DNA from: Verrucomicrobiaceae bacterium
GTDB lineage: Bacteria; Verrucomicrobiota; Verrucomicrobiia; Verrucomicrobiales; Verrucomicrobiaceae
Direction of reading: 5' to 3'
Assembly (NCBI GenBank): GCA_027490195.1
Contig: JAIXYN010000060.1
Span: 80,410 to 144,409, forward strand
DNA: 64,000 nt
The position numbers and the translations under genes are program-made. Each line of letters opens with the position of its first letter. The first letter of the stretch is position 1. This document shows, piece after piece, positions 23,168 to 31,047 of this stretch. Below the pieces are notes generated by a model, which saw only the letters and a program-made list of their open reading frames with translations, made no database searches and was not told the origin of the DNA.

Positions 23168-25324
23168 TCAGCCTTTGGCGATGTGCTGTTGCAGGAAGAC
23201 TTCGGCGAAGAGAAGTCCCAGCAGGAGGATCAGAAGTGGCTGCCAGAGTTCGCTGCCATGGCGGCGTGTGCGGTCAAGAGCCTGGTAGGCAGGCAAGGTG
23301 TCGGCAAAGGCGGCGTCGTAACGCTGGGCGATCTTTTGGATGTCGGCGGCTGGCAGGGCTTTGAGGTCAGATTCGGCACCGTCGATATTGAAAGCAAAAA
23401 GCGTGGTCTTTTCGGTGCCGACTTTTTGCAATTGGAAGATGCCGGGTTGGGTGATGGAAGGGCTTTGGACGAAGACGGCATCACCTTCCTTGGCGGCCTT
23501 GAGCGTCTGCGTCTGGCCGGTGGGATCGCGCAGGGTGAACTCGGAGCCGAGTTCGGATTTTTCGAGCGGCAGTCGGAAGCCAGAGCCAACGAGCTGCCAG
23601 GCGGGGGCGCTGCCTTCGGTGGCGAGGTAAGTGGTGAGGCGCTGCATGAGCGGTACAAAGAAGGGCTGCAGCGGGAGATTGCTCCACGCGGGGTTGGCCG
23701 TGGTGGCAGCAGCGATGACGCGGCCACGCCCGTATTTTTTCTCAATCATCAGCGGCACGTTGCGGTCGAGATTGAAGATGCGCTGAGTTTGATCCCCCTG
23801 CGGTGTGAGCTCAAGCCAGTGGCGGAACTCGGCGTCTTGGAGACGACCTGCACGAGCATCATTGAAATACAGCGCGGAGGGATGCGTGAAGCGCTGCATG
23901 AGGATGCGGGCGGGCAGGGAGTCGGAATCGGCGCGGGCCTGGCCCTTGATGGCGGCAGGATACAGACCTTCGCCTTTGCGGTAGAACTCTCGGTTGTACC
24001 AATCCAGATCGCAGTCGGGGCCGGCGAAGACGAGCAAGCCGCCGCCTTCTTTGACGAACTTGCCGATCTCATTCTGCGTGTTGCCTTGCAGGCGCTCCAC
24101 ATCGGCCATGATGATGACTTCCTGCTGGCGGAGGTCCTCGTTGCGGATTTTGCGCAGGTCAATCTTCTTGGTTCGGATGAGATCCTTGAGTGTGTTGGCT
24201 GCGACGGTGTGGGGTGTCAGGGCGATCTCAAGGAAGTCGGTGGCACCGCTGAGCGGTTCTTTGCCGGGGCTGCCATCAATGAGCAGGACGTTGAGCTGAT
24301 TGCGCACCTGCACGATGGAGTGAAAGGCGTTGTCGTCGGCGAAGCTGTCGCCTTCGAGGCGGACGGAGAGGGAGTGGTCACCGACCTTGTCGAAGGCATG
24401 CGTGAAGGAGAGGACGGCCTCGCCTTCGGGAGCGAGAGAAACCCGCGCGGTACGTAGGCGTGCGCCGTCGGCTTCGAGATGTACAGGGATGTCCTGCCAG
24501 GGGCGTTTGCCGTGGTTTTTGATGCGCACCCGCAGACCGATGGGCTGGGACTCCGCGGCGACGAGTGCGGAGATGTCGGCGCTGGCGATGCTGATGTTCT
24601 CCGCGAGATCACTGCCCACGCGGTAGAAGGTGATTTGCGGCTTGGGCTCCTGCTTGGAGATCGTTTCGAGAGCGGGCAGCGCGGCACCGTCGGCGATGGC
24701 TTTCCAGTCGGCTTCCTGGAAATCGGAGACGATGACGACTTCGCGCGTGGCATTGGGGGAATCCTTCAGGGCCGAAGTGGCAGCCTGAAAGGCATCGTTC
24801 GCAGACAGCGGCCCGGACATGGAGGGCACCTCGCTGAGCTGCTTGGGAATGAGGGTGCGATCCGTGGTGGCCTGATCCAGCAGCTTGCGTGGTGTGCCGC
24901 CGGAGAGAACGACCTGCGCGCTGGAGCCGTCGGGCAGATCTGTGATCATGGTCTGCATGTCCTGACGCGCCTGCTGCATGACGGTGCCACTGGGCAGCGT
25001 CGTCTGTGCGGCAGGGGCGCGCATGGAGAAGGAGTCGTCCAGCATGACGATGAGCGAGGAACTGCCGAGGCCAAGAGAGCGCAGCGCGGTGAGTACCGGG
25101 CGAGCCAGACAGAGGGCGAGGACGATGGGAATGGCGATGCGCGTGATGAGCAGCAGCAGTTGCTCGACCTTCATCTTGCGCTTCCGCTGGCGGATCACCT
25201 CATGCAGCAGGTGCATGGCACCCCAGCGCACGGTGACGACCTTCCGCTTGTTCAACAAGTGGATGATCAGCGGGATCAGGAAGGCTAGGCCGCCCGCGAG
25301 GAGTATGCCGTTAAGAAAACTCAT
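23168..25324 (-). CDS. BatA-domain plus VWA membrane protein
   Basis: 718 residues. The N-terminus (FLIPLIIHLLNKRKVVTVRW, then a basic loop and a second helix at 55-75) is the BatA/aerotolerance-regulator N-terminal domain. A VWA domain follows with metal site VMLDDSFSMRA, then a long extracytoplasmic part containing LNVLLIDGSPGKEPLSGATDF and GGLLVFAGPDCDLDWYN, and a C-terminal helix (LLILLLGLLFAEVFLQQH). It starts 4 bases inside the DUF58 gene end. Known Bat operons in Bacteroides and relatives affect oxygen tolerance; applying that here is inference. Confidence 0.85.
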   Translation of the reverse strand: MSFLNGILLAGGLAFLIPLIIHLLNKRKVVTVRWGAMHLLHEVIRQRKRKMKVEQLLLLITRIAIPIVLALCLARPVLTALRSLGLGSSSLIVMLDDSFSMRAPAAQTTLPSGTVMQQARQDMQTMITDLPDGSSAQVVLSGGTPRKLLDQATTDRTLIPKQLSEVPSMSGPLSANDAFQAATSALKDSPNATREVVIVSDFQEADWKAIADGAALPALETISKQEPKPQITFYRVGSDLAENISIASADISALVAAESQPIGLRVRIKNHGKRPWQDIPVHLEADGARLRTARVSLAPEGEAVLSFTHAFDKVGDHSLSVRLEGDSFADDNAFHSIVQVRNQLNVLLIDGSPGKEPLSGATDFLEIALTPHTVAANTLKDLIRTKKIDLRKIRNEDLRQQEVIIMADVERLQGNTQNEIGKFVKEGGGLLVFAGPDCDLDWYNREFYRKGEGLYPAAIKGQARADSDSLPARILMQRFTHPSALYFNDARAGRLQDAEFRHWLELTPQGDQTQRIFNLDRNVPLMIEKKYGRGRVIAAATTANPAWSNLPLQPFFVPLMQRLTTYLATEGSAPAWQLVGSGFRLPLEKSELGSEFTLRDPTGQTQTLKAAKEGDAVFVQSPSITQPGIFQLQKVGTEKTTLFAFNIDGAESDLKALPAADIQKIAQRYDAAFADTLPAYQALDRTRRHGSELWQPLLILLLGLLFAEVFLQQHIAKG

Positions 25325-26214
25325 CGCATTCTCAGGGCTAAATAACTCCGCAGCGCGGCGGAGTGGGATTCATCGGTAGGCAGGCTCAAATAATCGACCT
25401 GATGTTTGCGGAAGCCGTCTTTGAGCTGCGCAGCGAAGTTCTGCTGGGCCTCGATGTAGCGCTGGCGAATCGTGGCGGGATCGAGGAGGAGGAAGTCGTC
25501 GTCGTTTTCGAGGTTTTCGAAGCGTGCCCAGTTGCCAAAGGGGAAGTCGATTTCGTCGCGGTCCCAGAGCTGGAGGGCGATGATTTCGTGGCCTTTTTTG
25601 CGCAGGACGCCGATGGAGCGCAGGAGCGCTGCGGGATCGTCAAAGAAGTCGCTGATGAGGATCACAAGGCCACGGCGTTTGAGGCGCTGGGCGAGGGATT
25701 CGAGCACCGGGGCGAGGCTGGTGTCCTTGCCGGGCTCGGTTTTGACCATCGTCTCAAGCATCAGATGCAGGTGTGTGATCTTGGTGCGGCAGGGGATGAC
25801 GTCTCGCACCTTGGAGTCGAAGGTGATGAGGCCCACGGCATCCTGCTGGCTCATGAGCAGGTAGGCGAGGGAGGCGGCGAGCTTGCGGGCGTAGTCGAAC
25901 TTTAAAATGCCTTTCTGCCCGCGATAGCCCATGCTGCCGCTGGCATCGAGCACGATGGTGGCGCGCAGATTGGTCTCTTCATCAAATTCGCGAATGTAGA
26001 AGCGGTCGGTGCGGCCAAAGATCTTCCAGTCGAGACGGCGAATCTCATCCCCCTGTACATAGGGTCTGTGCTGGCGGAACTCGACACTGAAGCCCTTGTG
26101 GGGCGAGGCATGCTGGCCGGTGGTGAAACCTTCGACAACTGTGCGCGCAAAGAGCTGCAGAGTCTGCAGACTGGTGATGTCTTCGGCTTGAAGAATGTCG
26201 GAGAGAGTAGCCAC
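25321..26214 (-). CDS. DUF58 domain protein
   Basis: 297 residues, soluble. It has the DUF58 hallmark YVQGDEIRRLDWKIFGRTD and a degenerate VWA fold with the metal site TIVLDASGSMGYRG. It lies between a MoxR ATPase and the two VWA membrane proteins, the usual order of moxR/bat operons. It likely links the ATPase to the membrane VWA proteins. Its stop overlaps the next ATG by 4 bases. Confidence 0.92.
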   Translation of the reverse strand: MATLSDILQAEDITSLQTLQLFARTVVEGFTTGQHASPHKGFSVEFRQHRPYVQGDEIRRLDWKIFGRTDRFYIREFDEETNLRATIVLDASGSMGYRGQKGILKFDYARKLAASLAYLLMSQQDAVGLITFDSKVRDVIPCRTKITHLHLMLETMVKTEPGKDTSLAPVLESLAQRLKRRGLVILISDFFDDPAALLRSIGVLRKKGHEIIALQLWDRDEIDFPFGNWARFENLENDDDFLLLDPATIRQRYIEAQQNFAAQLKDGFRKHQVDYLSLPTDESHSAALRSYLALRMR

Positions 26215-26266
26215 TGGGGAGTGATTAGAGAGCGGCAGGTGATGCGGGGGAGAATGACAAATGGCG

Positions 26267-26368
26267 AAATCCGAATGACGAGATAATGACGAAGGTCGAA
26301 TGACGAAGATCCAGCATGGGGGCGTTGTTCGGGCTTGGGGCTTCGGATTTAGTTCGTCATTCGGATTT
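26267..26368. repeat. 15-bp perfect inverted repeat in the MoxR-DUF58 gap
   Basis: AAATCCGAATGACGA (26267-26281) is the exact reverse complement of TCGTCATTCGGATTT (26354-26368); the loop holds further GAATGACGA-like words (26299-26307 and 26387 region). It fills most of the 177 bases between two genes of one operon. It looks like a small interspersed repeat rather than a terminator, since there is no T run. Confidence 0.6.
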
Positions 26369-26391
26369 ACTCATTCGTCATTGGCTTGGCC

Positions 26392-27393
26392 TTAGAGCAC
26401 CCGAGCTTCACTCTTCTTGGTCTTCTTCACCAACTCTGCGATGATCTGATCCACGGTGATGCCTTCGGCTTCGGCATGGAAGGTGGGTACCAGACGGTGA
26501 CGCAGGGCAGGGGCGGCAAGGGCTTCGATGTCGTCCGTGGTGACGTGGGTGCGGCCTTGGAGAAGGGCGCGTACTTTGCCGGCCAGGACGAGCATCTGGC
26601 TGGCACGCGGGCCTGCACCCCAGCTGAGCATGCTCTTCACATACTCGGAGGCGTCGGGCTCCGTGGGGCGTGTGGCTCGGACGAGATCGAGGACGAAGTC
26701 GATCACGTGATCCGGCACAGGCACCTTGCGGGCGAGCTGCTGCGCGGCCTGCAGTTCCTCGGCGGTGATGACGGCCTCGATTTCCTGCGTCTCACCGCCC
26801 GTGGTGCGGGCGATGATTTCGCGCTCGTCGTCGCGGGTGGGGTAATCGACCTTGATGAGGAAGAGGAAGCGGTCTTTCTGGGCTTCGGGGAGCGGGTAGG
26901 TGCCTTCCTGCTCGATGGGGTTCATCGTGGCGAGCACGAAGAAGGGCTTGGGCAGTTCATGCGTGACCTGACCGACGGTGACGTGCTTTTCCTGCATGGC
27001 CTCAAGCAGGGCGGCCTGCGTTTTGGGCGGCGTACGGTTGATTTCGTCAGCAAGGATGATCTGGGAGAAGATGGGACCCGGCTGGAAGACGAGCTTGCGG
27101 CGTCCTGTCTCAGCATCTTCCTGGATGATCTCGGTGCCGGTGATGTCGGCAGGCATCAAGTCAGGTGTGAACTGAATGCGGCGGAAGCTCAGGTGCATCG
27201 CGTCAGAGAGCGATTTGACAAGCAGGGTCTTGGCAAGACCGGGCACCCCTTCGAGTAGGCTGTGGCCACCGGCGGCGATGGCGATGAAGACCTGCTCAAT
27301 GACGGCCTCCTGCCCGACGATGCGTCTGCCGAGGGCAGCTTTGAGTTTGTTGTAACCTGAGACGAGAGCGGCGGCAGCAGCGGAGTCGGACAT
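26392..27393 (-). CDS. MoxR-family AAA+ ATPase
   Basis: 333 residues. Walker A is [16 protein letters not shown], Walker [21 protein letters not shown], sensor 1 [20 protein letters not shown], and the C-terminal lid contains [20 protein letters not shown]. MoxR proteins are chaperone-like ATPases working with VWA proteins; here the downstream DUF58 and two VWA genes are the presumed partners. The start at 27393 gives [17 protein letters not shown]. It is the first gene of that operon and separated from ispF by about 160 non-coding bases. Confidence 0.95.
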   Translation of the reverse strand: MSDSAAAAALVSGYNKLKAALGRRIVGQEAVIEQVFIAIAAGGHSLLEGVPGLAKTLLVKSLSDAMHLSFRRIQFTPDLMPADITGTEIIQEDAETGRRKLVFQPGPIFSQIILADEINRTPPKTQAALLEAMQEKHVTVGQVTHELPKPFFVLATMNPIEQEGTYPLPEAQKDRFLFLIKVDYPTRDDEREIIARTTGGETQEIEAVITAEELQAAQQLARKVPVPDHVIDFVLDLVRATRPTEPDASEYVKSMLSWGAGPRASQMLVLAGKVRALLQGRTHVTTDDIEALAAPALRHRLVPTFHAEAEGITVDQIIAELVKKTKKSEARVL

Positions 27394-27552
27394 GAGGGGA
27401 GTGGACGAAAGCAGAATGACGAGTGGCGATTGAGGCCATGAGAGGCTTCAAAAGAGAAGGAGTGAACACGAGCACGGAGCGCGAGTTCTTTCCACTCTTG
27501 CGCACATGCTGGCAAGAAGACAAAAAAGACAGTTTCTCGAATTCAGGTCGAA

Positions 27553-28029
27553 TCAGATTTTGCTGATGCAGGCGACGGCCATGGCTGCGATGCCTTCCTC
27601 CCGCCCGACGAAGCCGAGGCGTTCGTTGGTGGTGGCTTTGACGCCGACCTGATCGGGCTGGATGCCCAAAGCGGCGGCGATGTTCTTTTTCATCGCAGCG
27701 GCGTGGGGATTCACCTTGGGGGCTTCAGCGATGAGAGAGGAGTCCACGTTCTCAATTCGCATGCCTTTGTCTGCGGCGATCTGGGCGCACTTTTCGAGGA
27801 TTCTGAGGCTGCAGATGCCCTCGATGGTGGGATCGCTGGGCGGAAACCAGTGGCCGATATCAGGCTCGCCAAGAGCGCCGAGCACGGCGTCTGCAATAGC
27901 GTGGCTGAGCACATCCGCATCCGAATGGCCTTTGAGGCCGCGCGAATGGGGAATGGTGACACCGCCGAGGACGAGCGGGCGGCCAGTCTCAAAAGGGTGA
28001 ACGTCGTAACCGATGCCTGTGCGAACCAT
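27553..28029 (-). CDS. ispF: 2-C-methyl-D-erythritol 2,4-cyclodiphosphate synthase
   Basis: A 158-residue enzyme of the MEP isoprenoid pathway, forming the cyclic diphosphate from CDP-ME 2-phosphate in the cytosol as a trimer. All signatures are present: GIGYDVHPF (metal-binding Asp and His), GHSDADVLSHAIADA, DIGHWFPPSDP, and KATTNERLGFVGREEGIAA near the C-terminus. Length matches the family. It starts 9 bases after the PHP gene stop, so it is in an operon with two unrelated genes; ispD is not adjacent. Confidence 0.97.
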   Translation of the reverse strand: MVRTGIGYDVHPFETGRPLVLGGVTIPHSRGLKGHSDADVLSHAIADAVLGALGEPDIGHWFPPSDPTIEGICSLRILEKCAQIAADKGMRIENVDSSLIAEAPKVNPHAAAMKKNIAAALGIQPDQVGVKATTNERLGFVGREEGIAAMAVACISKI

Positions 28030-28038
28030 GGGTGGAAA

Positions 28039-29454
28039 TCAGGCGTTGTGGTCGGCGGCTTTCTTCAAGCTGGCAAGCACTTCGGGGATGGGGAGGTCAA
28101 TGCGCTGGCGGTTGAGGAAGTAGCTGACGTTTTCGTAGCCTGCTTCAGTGAGGTGGTTCAAGGCGGTGACAAAATGCTCGCCGACGCGAACGGCCCGATG
28201 CGAGTCGGAGCCGAGGACGATGGGTATCTTGCGATCAGCCATCATGCGTAGCATTTCGAGGCCTGGATTCATTTCGGAGTAGCTCTTGTTGAGGCCGGAA
28301 GTGTTCAACTCCATGGCCACGCCGGTGGCCGCGATGCGGTCGAGAGCGGTGGTCACGGTGTTTTTGACAATGGCAAAGCACCAGGAGTCCGGATGGTAGT
28401 TTTTGACCAGATCGGGATGGGCCAGGCAGTCGTAGAGACCGGATTCAGCCGATTTGGCGAGGTGGTCGAAGTAGGTGCGGCGGAAATTCTCGATGGTGCC
28501 GGTCTCGTACTTGTTGAGGTATTCCTTGGCCTGCCAGTGGACGGCACCGAGCACGTAATGGAAGTCGGCACGCTGGTGGAGGGCGGCGATGTACTCCTCA
28601 CAGCCGGGGTAATATTCGCTTTCGATGCCGAGGCGGATGTCGAGCTTACCCTTGAAGGCATCAGCGGCGCGCTCCACGAGCGCGACGTAGATTTCGAATT
28701 CACTTTCGGACATGCGGACCGTGGGCCAGAAGCCGTTGGGCATGGGACAGTGACAGGTGAAGATGATGCCTTTGAGGCCGGCTTTGACCGCCTGCTGGGC
28801 GTACTCTTCGGGCTCGCCCCAGGCATGTTTGCACAGCGGGGTGTGCATGTGGGAATCGTAAAACAACGCGCCCGTCTTGGTCGGGCCGGGGGCGGGCAGC
28901 GGCTGAGCGGGTGCTTTCTTCACCACGGCGACGACCGGGGCAGGGGCCTCAACTGCAGGGGCAGCCACTTCCACCGCCGGGGCGGGAACGGGAGCGGGGG
29001 CGGCGGCGGGGGCCTTTTTGGCGGGCGCGGGCTTCGCAGGAGCAGGCGCTGGTGCGGCTTTGACAGCTGCAGGAGCTTTGGCGGCGGCTGCAGGCTTGGA
29101 AGGGGCGGGAGCCTGTGGTTTGGCCGCTTTAGCCACCGGTTTTGGGGCTGGCTTGGCTGCAGAGGGCTTCGCCGCGACAGTCTTGGTTTTTGGCGGAGGA
29201 GCCTTGGCCGCAGGTTGCTTCAGTGCGGGCTTGGACAGCGGAGCTTTTTTTACCACCTTTGTAGGGGCTGGCTTCGACGCTGATTTTGTTGGCACAGTCT
29301 TTTTGGCTGGAACGGGCTTCTTTTGGGGCGGCGTTTTCTTGGCTGGCGCGGGTTTGGCTTTGGTCTTGGAGGCCACGGCCTTTTTGGATTTTGCTGCAAC
29401 AGGCCTGGCCTTACCTTGGGCCGCCTTTTTCGTGTTTCGTTTAGGTTTGCTCAC
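28039..29454 (-). CDS. PHP-domain phosphoesterase with a 194-residue Lys/Pro/Ala-rich N-terminal tail
   Basis: 471 residues. Residues about 195-471 form a PHP domain of the histidinol-phosphatase (HisJ) type: YDSHMHTPLCKHAWG, IIFTCHCPMPNG, GIESEYYPGCEEY, CLAHPDLVKNYHPD, MELNTSG and LGSDSHRAVRVGE carry the metal-binding His, Asp and Glu. The first 194 residues are almost only Lys, Pro, Ala and some Ser/Thr in PAKK, KPAP and AAKAP steps, like histone H1 tails or bacterial Hc1/AlgP-type extensions. The tail may bind nucleic acid, polyphosphate or another polyanion. The start is a GTG at 29454, three bases after the upstream stop. Substrate is unknown; histidine synthesis is one possibility. Confidence 0.85.
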   Translation of the reverse strand: MSKPKRNTKKAAQGKARPVAAKSKKAVASKTKAKPAPAKKTPPQKKPVPAKKTVPTKSASKPAPTKVVKKAPLSKPALKQPAAKAPPPKTKTVAAKPSAAKPAPKPVAKAAKPQAPAPSKPAAAAKAPAAVKAAPAPAPAKPAPAKKAPAAAPAPVPAPAVEVAAPAVEAPAPVVAVVKKAPAQPLPAPGPTKTGALFYDSHMHTPLCKHAWGEPEEYAQQAVKAGLKGIIFTCHCPMPNGFWPTVRMSESEFEIYVALVERAADAFKGKLDIRLGIESEYYPGCEEYIAALHQRADFHYVLGAVHWQAKEYLNKYETGTIENFRRTYFDHLAKSAESGLYDCLAHPDLVKNYHPDSWCFAIVKNTVTTALDRIAATGVAMELNTSGLNKSYSEMNPGLEMLRMMADRKIPIVLGSDSHRAVRVGEHFVTALNHLTEAGYENVSYFLNRQRIDLPIPEVLASLKKAADHNA

Positions 29455-29457
29455 AGT

Positions 29458-30501
29458 CTAGCTCCTGGTTCCATGCAATATCAGCCATCCTTTTCCTTCG
29501 ACATCTGCGATCCGTGCGTTCTTGCCGCTGCCTGTAGGGCCTGGAAAGCAGAGTCGTAAAGTTAAGGGGACATCTTTCCAGTTTCCGGTCTGCAGTTGCT
29601 GGAGAAGTGGCTGAAATTTAGGATCTTTACGATCAAAGTAGGCATAAACGACGTCATTATCGTCAGGGTGCCTGATTTCGAGCAGCTCGCTGCCCATCGG
29701 GGCTGCCTCAGGTGGAATGTGCTGAGGCTTGGAGGCGACCACACGGAACAGCGTGGGAGCTGACGGCTGAGTTGTGATGAAATCCGTCCAGTCGATTTCG
29801 CTGTAACGGACGGAGCTTTCCCAGTCCACCCGGAAGGTGCCGTCTGCCATTTCTTCAATGATGAGGCTGACAGGCTCAGCATTGGCAAAGACGGCCTGGG
29901 CATACCCGAGACGGTAGCCCTCCTCCTCCACCGGCAGGACCCAGCCAAGGTTTTTCCACTCGAGAGGCGTGCGCGGATGGCTGCGATAGTAGTTCTCCAT
30001 CAACGGCCGCACGCGCTGGGGATCACGGGCAAAAGAGAGCTGCTGATCAATGCTGGCAGCTTCAAAAAAGCCACGAAGGGTGTGCTCAATATTGAGTCGT
30101 TTGCTCTCGATGTCTTCAATGGCAGAGGGGCTCGGAGAGCTGGGAGCCATGAGCTTCGGTGTGCTGGACTGGGAAATGCCAGAGGCGGCGGCTGTGCCTT
30201 CACGGGTGGGTACGCCTGCCGACGGACGGGTTTCGGAGGTGCTGCCTAGCAGGGAGGGCTGCTCCTTGATGTTGCCCGACCAGCGATGATCCTGATCATT
30301 TTCATACATCGACTCGACGTACTCGGGATTGACCCGGGCGGACTCCCAGAGCTTGATCATGACGACACGGACGACCGTGGCGATCATGACCACCAAGGCC
30401 ATACAGCCTAGAATTGTGGCGACGGCGTTGACCATGGCCTCCCGTCGCCGGGCTCGGCTGCGGCGTGGCGGATCATTGTCAGCGATGCTCGGATGGGTCA
30501 T
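29458..30501 (-). CDS. single-pass membrane protein of unknown function
   Basis: About 347 residues from the ATG at 30501. A basic N-terminus (RRSRARRREAM) precedes one membrane helix (about residues 27-48), then a Ser/Pro/Thr-rich linker and a C-terminal globular part with SIDQQLSFARDPQRVRPLM, DGTFRVDWESSVRYSEID and LLQQLQTGNWKDVPLTLRL. I do not recognise a family by name, although proteins of this type recur in Verrucomicrobia. It is the first gene of an operon with the PHP enzyme (3-base gap) and ispF. Confidence 0.75.
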   Translation of the reverse strand: MTHPSIADNDPPRRSRARRREAMVNAVATILGCMALVVMIATVVRVVMIKLWESARVNPEYVESMYENDQDHRWSGNIKEQPSLLGSTSETRPSAGVPTREGTAAASGISQSSTPKLMAPSSPSPSAIEDIESKRLNIEHTLRGFFEAASIDQQLSFARDPQRVRPLMENYYRSHPRTPLEWKNLGWVLPVEEEGYRLGYAQAVFANAEPVSLIIEEMADGTFRVDWESSVRYSEIDWTDFITTQPSAPTLFRVVASKPQHIPPEAAPMGSELLEIRHPDDNDVVYAYFDRKDPKFQPLLQQLQTGNWKDVPLTLRLCFPGPTGSGKNARIADVEGKGWLILHGTRS

Positions 30502-30517
30502 AGCAAACACGCGTTGG

Positions 30518-30592
30518 TGGAGCCGAAGGCGGGATTTGAACCCGCGACCCTCGCATTACGAATGCGATGCTCTACCACTGAGCTACTCCGGC
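30518..30592 (-). tRNA. tRNA-Thr (CGT anticodon)
   Basis: Reading the minus strand, the acceptor GCCGGAG pairs with CTTCGGC, a D arm GCTCAGTGGTAGAGC, the anticodon stem TCGCA/TGCGA around loop TTCGTAA gives anticodon CGT, and the T arm is GCGGGTTCAAATCCCGC. Discriminator T and an encoded CCA end the gene. It decodes ACG threonine codons. Confidence 0.96.
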
Positions 30593-30617
30593 ATGAACGT
30601 GTGACTTTAAGTCTCCA

Positions 30618-30648
30618 ATTATATAAGGGGGTGGTCAGACCTTGTCAT
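30618..30648 (-). promoter_or_regulatory. promoter of tRNA-Thr
   Basis: On the minus strand ATGACA (30643-30648) is followed after 17 bases by TATATA (30620-30625), overlapping TATAAT at 30618-30623. It lies about 26 bases before the tRNA 5' end, the right place for a sigma-70-type promoter. Confidence 0.6.
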
Positions 30649-30784
30649 TTTCTTTCTTTGACAGGCCGAAAAAATCCATATCTCAGCGGAGGTTGCTAAA
30701 GTCATTTGGGGGCATAAACCACGGTTTTTCTTTCTCATAGAATCTCGCGCTTGAATCTTGTGTTAACCCATGGATCAATAAAGC

Positions 30785-30991
30785 ATGACCAGCCCATCCA
30801 TGAACGCTCAGTCTGGTACTCCCTATGGTGAATTTCTGGCTGAGCAGGAGGAAATTCAGCGGCTGAAGTGGCTCGCCAGCGAACGTGAAGGCCATGACAT
30901 CGGGTTTGAGTTCGCATTGAATGACTGGGCGCAGAACCACCGTGCCGAGTGGCGCAGCATGCGGAACCGGCAACTGCGGCAGCAGGCCTGA
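30785..30991 (+). CDS. small conserved-looking helical protein
   Basis: A 68-residue soluble protein. Its core YGEFLAEQEEIQRLKWLASE, EGHDIGFEFALNDW and HRAEWR is a pattern I have seen in short uncharacterised proteins of Verrucomicrobia and Proteobacteria (a Glu-rich helix, GxDIGFExAL, and a closing W-x-x-HR-x-x-W). No function is known. An ATG at 30800 is an alternative start. It stands alone between tRNA-Thr and the sulfatase. Confidence 0.65.
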   Translation: MTSPSMNAQSGTPYGEFLAEQEEIQRLKWLASEREGHDIGFEFALNDWAQNHRAEWRSMRNRQLRQQA

Positions 30992-31047
30992 GTTTTTTGC
31001 CCTCTGTCCGGGCAATATTGCGGAGAATGGTGCGTTAAGGCCGGATC

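Noticed and set aside
22922..24457. Long open frame (511 codons) on the plus strand across the two VWA genes
   Set aside because: Antisense shadow of well-supported minus-strand genes; no family pattern, and it would span the junction of both.
30997..31015. TTGCCC/GGGCAA hairpin after the small helical protein as a terminator
   Set aside because: The T run precedes the hairpin rather than following it on the plus strand, and on the minus strand it is an A run, so it fits neither direction.
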